This document shows, piece by piece, positions 8,485 to 16,779 of a stretch of DNA of 64,000 bases. The stretch is from Nitrospirales bacterium. GTDB taxonomy: Bacteria; Nitrospirota; Nitrospiria; Nitrospirales; UBA8639. Position 1 is the first letter of the stretch. Each line of letters starts with the position of its first letter. The stretch spans positions 21,686 through 85,685 of the forward strand of contig JAJEJG010000020.1 of assembly GCA_022828225.1 (NCBI GenBank), in the 5' to 3' direction. The position numbers and the translations under genes were made by a program. Under the pieces are notes generated by a model that was given only the letters and a program-made list of their open reading frames with translations, was not told where the DNA came from and did no database searches.

Positions 8485-10257
8485 TTATGCCGTCAAAATA
8501 GTATCTTTGCTCTCCGCTTTGCCCGTCGCCCCTTGTCGCTTCTGCAACTCCGGCGGATCTTCCAGAATCATTTCATGGTTGCAGCCACCGGCCGGAATCA
8601 TAGGATAACAATTCTCGAATTGATACACCGGCACGTCGATGAAGACCGGCTTGTCAATGGCCATGGCCTCTCGAATCCCGTCATCCACTTCACTGACCTT
8701 TTGCACGCGAAGCCCGGCGGCGCCGTAGGCTTCCGCGAGTTTCACGAAATCCGGTGATTGATCCAAATAGCTGCACGCATAGCGGCCTTCATAGAACAGA
8801 TCCTGCCACTGCCGCACCATGCCATGGAACCGGTTATTGATGATAAACACCTTGACCGGCAGCTTTTCGATCACGGCCGTCGCCAATTCCTGGGTATTCA
8901 TCTGGACGCTGCCGTCACCCGCAATACACAACACGAGTCGATCACGATAGGCCGCCTGCGCCCCCAGAGCCGCGGGGAATCCAAAACCCATTGTCCCCAA
9001 CCCGCCGGACGTGAGCCACGTATTCGGCTTGGTGAGATGAAAGTATTGCGCCGCCCACATCTGATGCTGTCCCACGTCGGTGGACACGACCGGGTCGCGG
9101 TCCTTCGTCAGTTGATAGATCCGGTCGATGAGATACTGCGGCTTGATCAATTGATCCGGCTCCTGCCGGTAGCTCAGGGGGTGAGCGGTTTTCCACTCAG
9201 TCAATTGATCCCACCACGGCTTGCGCAATTCTTTCTGGTCGCCGTTCACCGTCGCGCGCAACACGTTGTTCAATTCCTGCAAGACGCATTTACAATCACC
9301 CACAATGGGAACATCCACGTGAATGTTCTTGCGAATCGACGTCGGATCGATGTCGATATGAATGATCTTGGCACTCGGACAGAACTCGGACACTTTGCCG
9401 GTGACGCGATCATCAAACCGGGCACCGATTGCAACCACCAGGTCGGAATAGTGAATAGCCATGTTGGCCACGTAGGTCCCGTGCATCCCGAGCATCCCCA
9501 GGGACAACGGATGCTGACCGGGGAATGCGCCCAAGGCCATCAAGGTCTGGTTCACGGGGATCTGGGTCATCTCGGCCAATTCGCGAACCTCCGCAGAAGC
9601 GCCGGACAACTGCACGCCCCCGCCGATGTAGATGACGGGCCGGCGCGCCTTCATGATGGCATCGGCAGCTTGCTTGATCTTCCACTTGCTTCCTTCATAG
9701 GTCGGGTTGTAGCCGCGAATCGAGACGGAGTCCGGGTACTTGAACTCGGCCTTCTCCATGGAAATATCCTTGGGAATATCCACCAACACGGGACCGGGTC
9801 TGCCGGTGGACGCGATGTAGAACGCTTCCTTGATGGTCTGCGCCAAGTCATTCACGTCCTTCACCAGGAAATTATATTTCGTACACGGGCGGCTGAGCCC
9901 GATGTTATCGGCCTCCTGAAAGGCATCGTTCCCGATGAGCGCCGTGGGGACCTGACCGGAAAAGCACACCATGGGCACGGAATCCATGTAGGCATCGGCC
10001 AACGCGGTGACCACGTTGGTCATGCCGGGACCCGACGTAATCAAAGCCACTCCGGGTTTGCCCGTGGCTTTTGCATAGCCTTCCGCCATATGGCCGGCCG
10101 CTTGCTCATGCCGGGTCAAAATGACTTCGATGTCTTTCTGTTGATGCAGGACGTCGAAAATTTTCAGGACGACCCCGCCGGGAAGAGCAAAAATCGTTTT
10201 CACTCCTTCGCGCTTCAAGGCTTCCACAAAAATTTCGGCTCCTGTAAGCTGTGCCAT
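8485..10257 (-). CDS. ilvB: acetolactate synthase large (catalytic) subunit
   Basis: Thiamine-diphosphate enzyme that condenses two pyruvates, or pyruvate with 2-oxobutyrate. The start at 10257 (MAQLTGAEIFVEALKREGVK, 590 residues) follows a GAGGGAG ribosome site; upstream in-frame codons are less likely. Landmarks are ALPGGVVLKIFDVL with the RHEQAAGHMAEGYAKATG glutamate region, the central FAD-type domain (SLGMLGMHGT, ARFDDRVTGK) and the ThDP motif GDGSVQMNTQELATA...NN. An odd point is ALPGGVVL rather than the usual GYPGG. It has a sigma70-like promoter at 10398-10426 and a structured leader. Confidence 0.96.
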   Translation of the reverse strand: MAQLTGAEIFVEALKREGVKTIFALPGGVVLKIFDVLHQQKDIEVILTRHEQAAGHMAEGYAKATGKPGVALITSGPGMTNVVTALADAYMDSVPMVCFSGQVPTALIGNDAFQEADNIGLSRPCTKYNFLVKDVNDLAQTIKEAFYIASTGRPGPVLVDIPKDISMEKAEFKYPDSVSIRGYNPTYEGSKWKIKQAADAIMKARRPVIYIGGGVQLSGASAEVRELAEMTQIPVNQTLMALGAFPGQHPLSLGMLGMHGTYVANMAIHYSDLVVAIGARFDDRVTGKVSEFCPSAKIIHIDIDPTSIRKNIHVDVPIVGDCKCVLQELNNVLRATVNGDQKELRKPWWDQLTEWKTAHPLSYRQEPDQLIKPQYLIDRIYQLTKDRDPVVSTDVGQHQMWAAQYFHLTKPNTWLTSGGLGTMGFGFPAALGAQAAYRDRLVLCIAGDGSVQMNTQELATAVIEKLPVKVFIINNRFHGMVRQWQDLFYEGRYACSYLDQSPDFVKLAEAYGAAGLRVQKVSEVDDGIREAMAIDKPVFIDVPVYQFENCYPMIPAGGCNHEMILEDPPELQKRQGATGKAESKDTILTA

Positions 10258-10390
10258 GATCTCCCTCATCGGTTTCAACCATCCATGCCGAACCATGCAT
10301 GAAAGGTTCAGTTAAAAATAATTGCGGCCCACCCGACGACGCTTCGCGTCGGCCAAGAAACCTAATGGTTTCGAGGAGTTGTAGACCTAA
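10258..10390 (-). promoter_or_regulatory. structured 5' leader of ilvB
   Basis: Between the putative start site and ilvB, the minus strand can form a perfect small hairpin, GAAACC-ATTA-GGTTTC, then a second one, CGACGC-GAA-GCGTCG, within GCCGACG...GTGGGC, followed by ATTATTTTT. A Leu-rich open frame (MTHLGLQLLETIRFLG) crosses it, but its ATG overlaps the -10 box, so it is probably not a translated leader from that promoter. Attenuation-type control is plausible and unproven. Confidence 0.4.
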
Positions 10391-10397
10391 ATGAGTC

Positions 10398-10426
10398 ATG
10401 ATAAACCTGCGTTATCCACAAGTCAA
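10398..10426 (-). promoter_or_regulatory. sigma70-type promoter for ilvB
   Basis: On the minus strand TTGACT is followed by exactly 17 bases and TATCAT, each matching five of six consensus positions. It lies about 140 bases upstream of the ilvB start and nothing else on this strand could use it. Confidence 0.6.
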
Positions 10427-10440
10427 CTCAAACCTAGTCA

Positions 10441-10560
10441 CTCCCCGCACCCAACACCCTCTCCCTTGGAGGGAGAGGGCTGGGGTGAGGGAGTAAAAGT
10501 CTTGGAGGTCGGGGTAGCGTAGCCCTTCGACTTCGCTCAGGACAGTCGTAACCCGACAAT
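10441..10560. repeat. two adjacent palindromic repeats, one with a nested palindrome
   Basis: 10441-10493 is a CACCCTCTCCC/GGGAGAGGGCTGGGGTG palindrome. 10507-10560 is a GTCGGGGTAGCGTAG...CGTAACCCGAC palindrome whose loop is filled by CCTTCGACTTCGCTCAGGAC. Both lie between divergent ilvB and bioF; apart from the ilvB promoter nothing else is seen in 10427-10604. Confidence 0.75.
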
Positions 10561-10604
10561 GAAACCGAACACACACACAAACATACGCACCCGGACGTCG
10601 CCTC

Positions 10605-11774
10605 ATGGCACGCGACTTTGAACAAGAGATAAAAGAATTGGAAACCCGCCACCTGCGCCGGCAACTCCGGATCGCGGAGTCCCCGTCGGAGACGACCATC
10701 ACCATCGAAGGCCGCCGGTTCATCGCCATGGCCTCGAATAATTATCTGGGGTTGGCCAATCATCCCGCGGTCAACCGGGCGGCTATCGACGCGATCGAAC
10801 GATGGGGCGTCGGGGCCGGCGCCGCGCGCCTCATTTCCGGCACCATGACGCCGCACCACCAACTGGAACAGGATCTCGCCCGATTCAAACAAGTCGAAGC
10901 CGCCCTGACCTTCGGCACGGGCTACACGACGAATCTGGGTCTGATCCCGGCACTTATCGACCGGGACGGCCTCATCCTGGCCGACCGCTACTGTCACGCC
11001 AGCCTCATCGAAGCCTGCCGGTTGGCCAAAGCCACACTACGCGTGTTTCACCACAACGACGTCGAGCACCTCGAAAAACTGCTCAAGAAACGGGAAAAAG
11101 CCCAGTGTACCCTAGTCATCACCGAGGGCGTCTTCAGCATGGACGGCGACCTCGCGCCACTCCCGGAATTGCTGACGCTCTGCCGGCAGCATGAGGCCAC
11201 ACTGGTTATCGACGACGCCCACGGCACGGGCGTTATGGGGGCAAACGGGCGAGGAACAATCGAACACTTCGGGTTGAACCCACAAGACGTGATGCAAATG
11301 GGAACGCTCAGCAAAGCCATCGGCACCGGCGGCGGCTACGTCGCGGGAACGGCTGCCCTCAAAGAATATCTGATCAACACCGCAAAGGCCTTTATCTATA
11401 CCACCGCCCAACCACCCGCCATCGCCGCCGCCGCATCAGCCGCGATCCGAATCATCCAACACGAACCCGCTCGCCGGGAACGTCTTTGGAAGAACCGAAA
11501 CCATCTCCATGCCGCCCTGACGAATCTGGGCTTTCAACTCACCGACACGCAAAGCCCCATCCTGCCGATCATCGTCAAGTCATCGGAGACGGCCTTGAAG
11601 ATGTCGCAAGCCCTGTACGAAGCCGGCATCTACGTCCCGGCGATCCGTCCGCCCACCGTCCCTAAAGACAGCAGCCGGCTACGCCTCACCGTGAGTTCGG
11701 AACATACGCAGGAGCAGTTGGAAACAGTGGTGACCGCGTTTCGAGAAGCGGGGAAAGAAATGCAGGTTATTTAG
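10605..11774 (+). CDS. bioF: 8-amino-7-oxononanoate synthase family enzyme
   Basis: A PLP-dependent alpha-oxoamine synthase, 389 residues. The BioF reaction joins pimeloyl-ACP/CoA and L-alanine in biotin synthesis. Visible motifs: ASNNYLGLANHP, GVGAGAARLISG, FGTGYTTNLG, TEGVFSMDGDLAPLPEL, DDAHGTGVMG, and the PLP-lysine segment MGTLSKAIGTGGGYVAG. The close relative glycine C-acetyltransferase (Kbl) shares these, so substrate choice is not certain from sequence alone; length and the GMxGNGRG-like loop favour BioF. No other bio gene is adjacent. It is divergent from ilvB. Confidence 0.85.
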   Translation: MARDFEQEIKELETRHLRRQLRIAESPSETTITIEGRRFIAMASNNYLGLANHPAVNRAAIDAIERWGVGAGAARLISGTMTPHHQLEQDLARFKQVEAALTFGTGYTTNLGLIPALIDRDGLILADRYCHASLIEACRLAKATLRVFHHNDVEHLEKLLKKREKAQCTLVITEGVFSMDGDLAPLPELLTLCRQHEATLVIDDAHGTGVMGANGRGTIEHFGLNPQDVMQMGTLSKAIGTGGGYVAGTAALKEYLINTAKAFIYTTAQPPAIAAAASAAIRIIQHEPARRERLWKNRNHLHAALTNLGFQLTDTQSPILPIIVKSSETALKMSQALYEAGIYVPAIRPPTVPKDSSRLRLTVSSEHTQEQLETVVTAFREAGKEMQVI

Positions 11775-11776
11775 AG

Positions 11777-11832
11777 GTAGGTCGGGTTAGTATAGCCCTT
11801 CGACTTCGCTCAGGACAGGCGTAAACCGACAA
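11777..11832. repeat. GTCGGGTTA palindrome with nested palindrome
   Basis: GTCGGGTTAGTATAG, then CCTTCGACTTCGCTCAGGAC, then AGGCGTAAACCGAC. It lies just downstream of bioF. It is the same composite as at 10507-10560, 12144-12198 and 42103-42158. Confidence 0.75.
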
Positions 11833-11878
11833 TCAGTCTGCATGACCCGAGATACAGTCACACAGATCAAGCGATCTT

Positions 11879-12082
11879 TCAGGTGAAGAAAGTCTTAACG
11901 ACGAGACTGACCACGCCGGTCAGCACAATGGTGATCAGGACTTCAACTCGGATGAGCCGGTTCTCAATGCTCGCTAAGCGGTTCTCGAACCCGGCAATCT
12001 CTTCTGCCGCCTCGCGCGCCTTCTCGTCCGACGCGCCGGCATCTTTGAACGCTTCATAGGTTTTGGCGAGCATCACGGCCAT
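11879..12082 (-). CDS. small coiled-coil membrane protein (DUF1640-like)
   Basis: About 67 residues if started at the ATG at 12080-12082; a GTG at 12109 would add nine. The first half is a charged coiled coil (AFKDAGASDEKAREAAEEIA, NRLASIENRLIRVE). The last ~20 residues are one hydrophobic span (VLITIVLTGVVSLVVKTFF). This layout resembles short DUF1640/CCDC90-like bacterial proteins of unknown function. It stands alone between two composite palindromes. Confidence 0.65.
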   Translation of the reverse strand: MAVMLAKTYEAFKDAGASDEKAREAAEEIAGFENRLASIENRLIRVEVLITIVLTGVVSLVVKTFFT

Positions 12083-12143
12083 GCAAACAGGATACCTTTC
12101 ATGAGTCACCCCCGCAAGGCAAAAGCGACTGACCTATAAGTCG

Positions 12144-12198
12144 GTCGGTCGGGTTAGCGTAGCCCTTCGACTTCGCTCAGGACAAGCGTAACCCGACA
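12144..12198. repeat. GTCGGGTTA palindrome with nested palindrome
   Basis: GGTCGGGTTAGCGTAG, then CCTTCGACTTCGCTCAGGAC, then AAGCGTAACCCGAC. The outer arms pair across the inserted inner palindrome. Confidence 0.75.
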
Positions 12199-12272
12199 GC
12201 CAAGAACTATCACCTCTTCAACAGGCTTACGGCAAAATTACAACGCATTCCATTTCCCTTTTTGAAGCCTGA

Positions 12273-13136
12273 TCACTGTCCAGGTTTCCACTCGCGCGCC
12301 AGTTGTCGGGCCTCGACGATCTGATCCGGGGTCATTTTCGACTCAACCTTCTTGAGGAATTCCACCGCCCTTTCCTGCGAGTCCCGCTCAAAACTCGAAA
12401 ACCGGGAAATCGCCAGACTGAACCACTTGTGCGCCTGAACGTAGTCTTGCGAAACGCCTTTGCCGAGATAATGCATGAACCCTAGACTGGCCTGAGCGAA
12501 GGCATTGTCCTGTGCGGCCGCCTGACGATACCAGCGTAGCGCCTCGGCGTAATCCTCAGGCACACCATACCCCTGCTCGTACATGATACCGAGCCTGGTC
12601 TGACCTTTGGCATTGCCCTGCTCCGCCGCTCGGCGAAACCAACTCAACGCCTCAGTGTAGTCCTGCGACACCCCCCTGCCTTGGGAGTACATGTACCCGA
12701 GATTGACTTGGGCACGGGCATCGCCTTGCTCCGCGGCGAGACGATACCAGCGTGCAGCCTCGGCATAATCCTGCGGCACACCTTGTCCGGAGTCATACAT
12801 GGTCCCGAGCAACAACTGGACGCCGACCAACCCCTCCTCCCCGGCCCGACGATACCAGCGCACGGCCTCCGCCTCGTCCTGAGGCACACCTTTTCCTTCA
12901 GCATACATGGACCCGAGAGCGAACTGGGCACGGGTGTCGCCCTGCTCCGCAAGATTGCGGAACGCCTCCAAGGCAACGGCATAGTCGCCACGTTTATAGG
13001 CAGCCTTGGCTTCATCAAACGTCTGCGCCACCACGGCCTGTGCGCCGAGCAACACAAGCGCCATGAGCGCTGAGGCAATCATGCGCTGCACCCCAATGCG
13101 GTGGATGTTCAATATTCGTAAGAAGGCTGAAGACAT
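12273..13136 (-). CDS. exported Sel1-repeat (TPR-like) protein
   Basis: About 287 residues from the ATG at 13136; an inner ATG at 13082 preceded by GGGGTG would also give a clean signal peptide (MIASALMALVLLGAQAVVAQ). After an initial TPR-like unit come roughly five 36-residue Sel1 repeats of the form A-x-x-x-LG-x-MY-x-x-G-x-GV-x-x-D-Y-x-EA-x-x-WY-R-x-AA-E-Q-G. The tail is MTPDQIVEARQLAREWKPG. Such proteins are periplasmic scaffolds for protein contacts; the partner here is unknown. The repeats are highly similar at DNA level, suggesting internal duplication. Confidence 0.88.
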   Translation of the reverse strand: MSSAFLRILNIHRIGVQRMIASALMALVLLGAQAVVAQTFDEAKAAYKRGDYAVALEAFRNLAEQGDTRAQFALGSMYAEGKGVPQDEAEAVRWYRRAGEEGLVGVQLLLGTMYDSGQGVPQDYAEAARWYRLAAEQGDARAQVNLGYMYSQGRGVSQDYTEALSWFRRAAEQGNAKGQTRLGIMYEQGYGVPEDYAEALRWYRQAAAQDNAFAQASLGFMHYLGKGVSQDYVQAHKWFSLAISRFSSFERDSQERAVEFLKKVESKMTPDQIVEARQLAREWKPGQ

Positions 13137-13212
13137 TCTGTATCTACTTTCTCCATGCTGTAAAAAATTCTTTGTTCGCAATCCGACCGCGCTCAATTTG
13201 TTCTCGGCTCCT

Positions 13213-13647
13213 TCACACCGGAATGACGCACAAGAAGGAACGTTGATTCTCTGTCACCAACCCTTCTATGCCTCCGTCCAGCGTGGCCAGTTGGCCATGA
13301 CGTTGCATGGCGGCGGCCAGCAATACGGCATCAGTAATCTGCCGGTATCCCTGAAGACGGACGCCAAGTGAATCAGGCAGGCGCACGATGGACTGGTCCA
13401 GCGGCCAGAATATATGGGAACCCAATTGCGTGAGTCTTTCCAAGACCCCGATGGCGTCAAAAGGAGTGACGGTGTGATGGACCACCGATGGGTTGCAGGA
13501 GACTCGGACGAACCCCGCCTCCGTCAGGGGACAAGTTGCCCAACCCTCCTCCTGATGATCCTCAAACCACGCCCAAGTCGCAGAATGGTGTACGTGGTTG
13601 GGCCAGGCAAGAGCGATGAGGACGTTCACGTCCGGTAGGGAAGTCAC
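13213..13647 (-). CDS. PIN-domain toxin (VapC-like)
   Basis: A 144-residue PIN ribonuclease. LPDVNVLIALAWPNHVHH carries the first acidic residue, an internal glutamate follows (LTEAGFVRVSCNPS), and the third acid lies in RQITDAVLLAAAMQRHG, with LATLDGGIEGL near the end. The variant with HHSAT and the WATCPLTE block is the TA-system VapC subtype. It overlaps its antitoxin by ATGA (13644-13647). Expected action is site-specific cleavage of RNA when unbound; the target is unknown. Confidence 0.88.
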   Translation of the reverse strand: MTSLPDVNVLIALAWPNHVHHSATWAWFEDHQEEGWATCPLTEAGFVRVSCNPSVVHHTVTPFDAIGVLERLTQLGSHIFWPLDQSIVRLPDSLGVRLQGYRQITDAVLLAAAMQRHGQLATLDGGIEGLVTENQRSFLCVIPV

Positions 13648-13871
13648 GGCCAGTCGCTCAAGGACCGCTGGACGTCCTCGCTGGTAATGGGGGCGGCATC
13701 GGAGTCAACGGTAAAGACGGCGCTTTTCCATTGCTCCACCGCGCCGGGCGCGCTTCTGAAACCGCGCCTGGCCAACTCAGAAATGGCATGGCCAAGGCTG
13801 GTCCCGTTCTGCTCGGCAAGCGCTCGAGCGACCGCCAGTACGTCGTTATCGATGGTAACAGTTGTTCGCAT
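13644..13871 (-). CDS. ribbon-helix-helix antitoxin of the PIN toxin
   Basis: A 75-residue protein, MRTTVTIDNDVLAVARALAE, with a ribbon-helix-helix DNA-binding start and helix SLGHAISELARRGF. The C-terminal tail (DAAPITSEDVQRSLSDWP) is the likely toxin-neutralising part. It precedes the toxin gene with a 4-base overlap, the standard order. Autoregulation through an operator near 13872-13900 is expected from the family. Confidence 0.88.
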   Translation of the reverse strand: MRTTVTIDNDVLAVARALAEQNGTSLGHAISELARRGFRSAPGAVEQWKSAVFTVDSDAAPITSEDVQRSLSDWP

Positions 13872-14053
13872 GACAACATCATCGCATCAATGCATCTTTG
13901 AGTCAACCGAGCTTTCACACATTCAGCAGAGGTTTCGCAAGGACAAAGATCAGGACAGGGCAAGACGAATTTGCAAAGAGATCAACGGCTTGAGACACCT
14001 GTTGATGGCTTTTTCCTTTTGGCATGTGTTACAGCTAGGCTACGGAGGATGTT

Positions 14054-14290
14054 GTGAGCCCTGAACGATACGTCAAGCTGTTCAAGTACGGACGGAACCA
14101 GGCGGTGCGGATTCCTCGCAAATTCGAGCTTCCCGGTGAGGATGCCCTCATGCGGAAGAAAGGCGAACGGCTGATCATTGAACCTGCTAGGCCGAAATCC
14201 CTGCTGGCGGTACTGGCAACGCTACGTCCACTGGATGAGGAATTCCCGCCGATCCCCGAGTTGCCCGTCGATTCCGTCGCGCTTGTATGA
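14054..14290 (+). CDS. orphan AbrB/VapB-type antitoxin
   Basis: A 78-residue GTG-start protein preceded by GGAGG. YVKLFKYGRNQAVRIPRKFE is the swapped-hairpin AbrB/MazE-type DNA-binding domain of VapB antitoxins, with a C-terminal toxin-binding-like tail (LDEEFPPIPELPVDSV). No PIN toxin follows. Instead its stop codon overlaps the first possible ATG of ggt (ATGA, 14287-14290). The cognate toxin seems to have been lost and replaced by ggt. Confidence 0.8.
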   Translation: MSPERYVKLFKYGRNQAVRIPRKFELPGEDALMRKKGERLIIEPARPKSLLAVLATLRPLDEEFPPIPELPVDSVALV

Positions 14291-16038
14291 CTCTTCACGA
14301 TGATCCCCTCAAAATCCAGGGCATGATTCCTCTCCTCGCAGCCTTTCTGTTTGTGACGCCTGCCTTCGCCCAGACGAAGGCGGAACCGCAGAACAACCTC
14401 GGTTTCGCCGCAAAGCCGCTCATGGCGGCGCACGAACACATGATCGTCGCAGCTCATCCTTTGGCGGCGCAGGCAGGGGACCGGATTATGGCCGGCGGCG
14501 GGTCGGCGGCGGATGCGGCGATTGCCGCGTTGCTGGTCCTGAATGTGGTCGAACCGCAGTCCAGCGGGATCGGCGGCGGCGGTTTCGCGCTCGTCCACGG
14601 GCCGGATGGGCTCACGACTTGGGACGCGCGGGAAACCGCGCCTGCAAGCGCCACGCCTGACATGTTCATGGAGAACGGCGAGCCTCTGCCTTTTCGCACG
14701 GCGGTGGCATCAGGACGTTCCATCGGCGTGCCGGGTCTCGTTCGCCTGATGGAGGCGCTGCATACACGCCACGGCAAGCTCCCCTGGGCCGATCTGTTCC
14801 AGCCCGCGATCATGTTGGCACGCAACGGGTTCGAGGTAAGCCCGCGTCTGGCAAGGATGCTGGCTCGATACGCGGATCTCTTGACAGAAACGGACGCCGC
14901 GGCGGTCTTCCTGAGCGATGGAAAGCCACTGGCGGCGGGCACGATCCTGAAGCAACCACGACTCGCCGAGACGTTAGACAGCATCGCCAGGCACGGCGGA
15001 ACCGTCTTCTACACCGGCTTCCTGGCTGAACGAATCGTCGCGGCGGCACACCGCATCCCGCGACCGGGCACGCTCAGCCTGCATGACCTCTCCACCTACC
15101 GGGTCATCGAACGTCCTGCGGTCTGTCATCGTTACCGGCGCTATCGCGTCTGCGGCATGGGACCGCCTTCGTCGGGGGCGACCACGGCCGGGCAAATCCT
15201 GATGCTCCTCGACCGGTTCAAACTGGATGACCTCAAGCTGGACGGGCCACGGCTCTGGCATCTTTTCGCAAGCGCTTCGCGGCTGGCCTACGCGGATCGT
15301 GCCCGCTATCTCGCGGACAGCGATTTCGTAAGAGTACCCGTCGAGGGCCTGCTCGATCCCGCCTACATGGACTCTCGCGCGGGTTTGATCAATCCGTTCG
15401 AAGCCGCAAAGAATAAAGCCGCCGCCGGTGATCCTCCGGGACGCGCGGAAGGACTCCACGCACCGGACGTGCGGGAAGATCTGCCGGGCACGACCCACCT
15501 CTCGGTCGTTGACAAGGAGGGGCTTGCGATCAGCCTCACCGCGTCGATAGAGAGCCCTTTCGGATCGGGCCGGATGGCCGGAGGATTCCTGCTCAACAAC
15601 CAGTTGACCGATTTCTCATTCCGCCCGACGGATGCCGACGGTGTCCCCATCGCCAATGCGCCTGCGCCGGGGAAACGTCCTCGTTCGTCCATGGCGCCGA
15701 CTATCGCCTATCTGGACAACAAGCCGGTCGCATTGACCGGTTCGCCGGGGGGCGGGCGCATTCCGGAATACGTCGCGCAGAGTCTCGTCGCCATGCTGGC
15801 TTTTGAAGCGGACCCGGCCACGGCTGCGGCTTTGCCGCACGTCTCGCAGCGCAATCGCGGGACCGTCGCTCTTGAGCCCGGCATGCAGGCCACCGTGGTC
15901 GAGAGCCTCAAGGCTCTGGGCCATGAGATCGAGGAGGCGGAGATGACCTCCGGGCTGCACATCATTCGCATCCTGCCGGACGGGACGCTCGTGGGAGGCG
16001 CCGATCCGAGGCGGGAAGGCGCGGCCATCGGCCGCTGA
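14287..16038 (+). CDS. ggt: gamma-glutamyltranspeptidase (exported)
   Basis: Cleaves the gamma-glutamyl bond of glutathione and transfers the glutamyl group. The 583-residue frame begins at 14287, but the ATG at 14323 gives a textbook signal peptide (MIPLLAAFLFVTPAFAQ) and is the more likely start. Residues ASGIGGGGFALVHGPDG and WDARETAPAS form the large-subunit core. PGTTHLSVVDKEG carries the autocleavage/nucleophile threonine at about residue 402. SIESPFGSGRMAGGFLLNNQ and TGSPGGGRIPEYV complete the small subunit. All key regions are intact. It follows an orphan antitoxin gene. Confidence 0.93.
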   Translation: MTLHDDPLKIQGMIPLLAAFLFVTPAFAQTKAEPQNNLGFAAKPLMAAHEHMIVAAHPLAAQAGDRIMAGGGSAADAAIAALLVLNVVEPQSSGIGGGGFALVHGPDGLTTWDARETAPASATPDMFMENGEPLPFRTAVASGRSIGVPGLVRLMEALHTRHGKLPWADLFQPAIMLARNGFEVSPRLARMLARYADLLTETDAAAVFLSDGKPLAAGTILKQPRLAETLDSIARHGGTVFYTGFLAERIVAAAHRIPRPGTLSLHDLSTYRVIERPAVCHRYRRYRVCGMGPPSSGATTAGQILMLLDRFKLDDLKLDGPRLWHLFASASRLAYADRARYLADSDFVRVPVEGLLDPAYMDSRAGLINPFEAAKNKAAAGDPPGRAEGLHAPDVREDLPGTTHLSVVDKEGLAISLTASIESPFGSGRMAGGFLLNNQLTDFSFRPTDADGVPIANAPAPGKRPRSSMAPTIAYLDNKPVALTGSPGGGRIPEYVAQSLVAMLAFEADPATAAALPHVSQRNRGTVALEPGMQATVVESLKALGHEIEEAEMTSGLHIIRILPDGTLVGGADPRREGAAIGR

Positions 16039-16045
16039 GGGTACT

Positions 16046-16110
16046 GCCCCTCACCCCAGCTCCTTCGACAAGCTCAGGACAGGCCCTCTCCCGCCTTGGG
16101 GCGAGGGTGT
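16046..16110. repeat. CCTCACCCC palindrome interrupted by nested palindrome
   Basis: CCCCTCACCCCAGC, then TCCTTCGACAAGCTCAGGACAGG-type insert (16061-16083), then CCCTCTCCCGCCTTGGGGCGAGGGTG. The inner unit splits one arm of the outer palindrome. It lies between converging ggt and cytochrome c genes. Confidence 0.75.
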
Positions 16111-16114
16111 TGAA

Positions 16115-16642
16115 TTACTGCACTTCCTCGATCTTCAGAAGATAGGTGATGATCTTGTCCAGGGCCCCGGCGGTGAGTTTCTGGCCGTACCACCGCGGCA
16201 TGACGTTGTCGGGATACCCCTGGACAATATAGGCGCCCGGATTCAGGATGGATTCCTGCACGTATTCCCAATCGGTTTTGGCTTGCCCGTGATAGTTGGG
16301 GTCGGCCAGGCGCCGGCGGGCGGTCGTGCCCAATTCCAGCTTCGGGCCCTCCCGCCCCTTGGCGACGCGAATACCCGGAATCATGTGACAGGCGGTACAC
16401 CCGGACTGGACGAAAATTTTGTCGATGGGCTCTTTCCCCGTGGCCAAGGGCACCAGGGCTTTCTCCACCACCTTCGCGGTTTCTTCTTTGGGTTGTTCAA
16501 CCTGTTCCTGTTCAACCGCTCCCCCCTGAGGCTGATCATCCAGACCGATGCGTTGAAGCGTCCACAAGAACACCACGCACATGAGCAGAAAAATGATGAT
16601 CGTTTCTTTATTCAACTGAACCGATTTCTTCTTTGCAGCCAC
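16115..16642 (-). CDS. membrane-anchored c-type cytochrome
   Basis: A 175-residue monohaem cytochrome c. After a basic start, residues ~13-30 form one transmembrane anchor (TIIIFLLMCVVFLWTL), then a Glu/Gln-rich linker. The single haem site is GCTACH (Cys82, Cys85, His86). MPRW near residue 143 offers the distal methionine. The haem domain is thus periplasmic and anchored. It stands alone, so its redox partner is unknown; an electron carrier in a nitrite-oxidiser respiratory chain is an inference. Confidence 0.9.
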   Translation of the reverse strand: MAAKKKSVQLNKETIIIFLLMCVVFLWTLQRIGLDDQPQGGAVEQEQVEQPKEETAKVVEKALVPLATGKEPIDKIFVQSGCTACHMIPGIRVAKGREGPKLELGTTARRRLADPNYHGQAKTDWEYVQESILNPGAYIVQGYPDNVMPRWYGQKLTAGALDKIITYLLKIEEVQ

Positions 16643-16779
16643 GGGCCTTCTCTTTCGGCAGGAGTCGAACTGATGGCGTGTAACCGCGTAGTTCTAGCAC
16701 ATGCCGAAGGGTCCCACCAACCGGGGCAGCATTCTGATACGCGTTTTTGGTAGGCTGATGACCGGGAAGACGAATATCC

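Noticed and set aside
8758..10302. 514-codon plus-strand frame opposite ilvB
   Set aside because: Fully antisense to ilvB, composition His/Arg-rich as expected of a mirror frame.
10106..10399. 97-codon minus-strand frame overlapping the ilvB start
   Set aside because: Mostly out of frame within ilvB and its ATG lies in the -10 box; treated as part of the leader, not a gene.
16652..16680. GAGTCGAACTG, suggesting a tRNA T-arm on the minus strand
   Set aside because: The arm does not pair over five bases, and no acceptor or anticodon stem is found.
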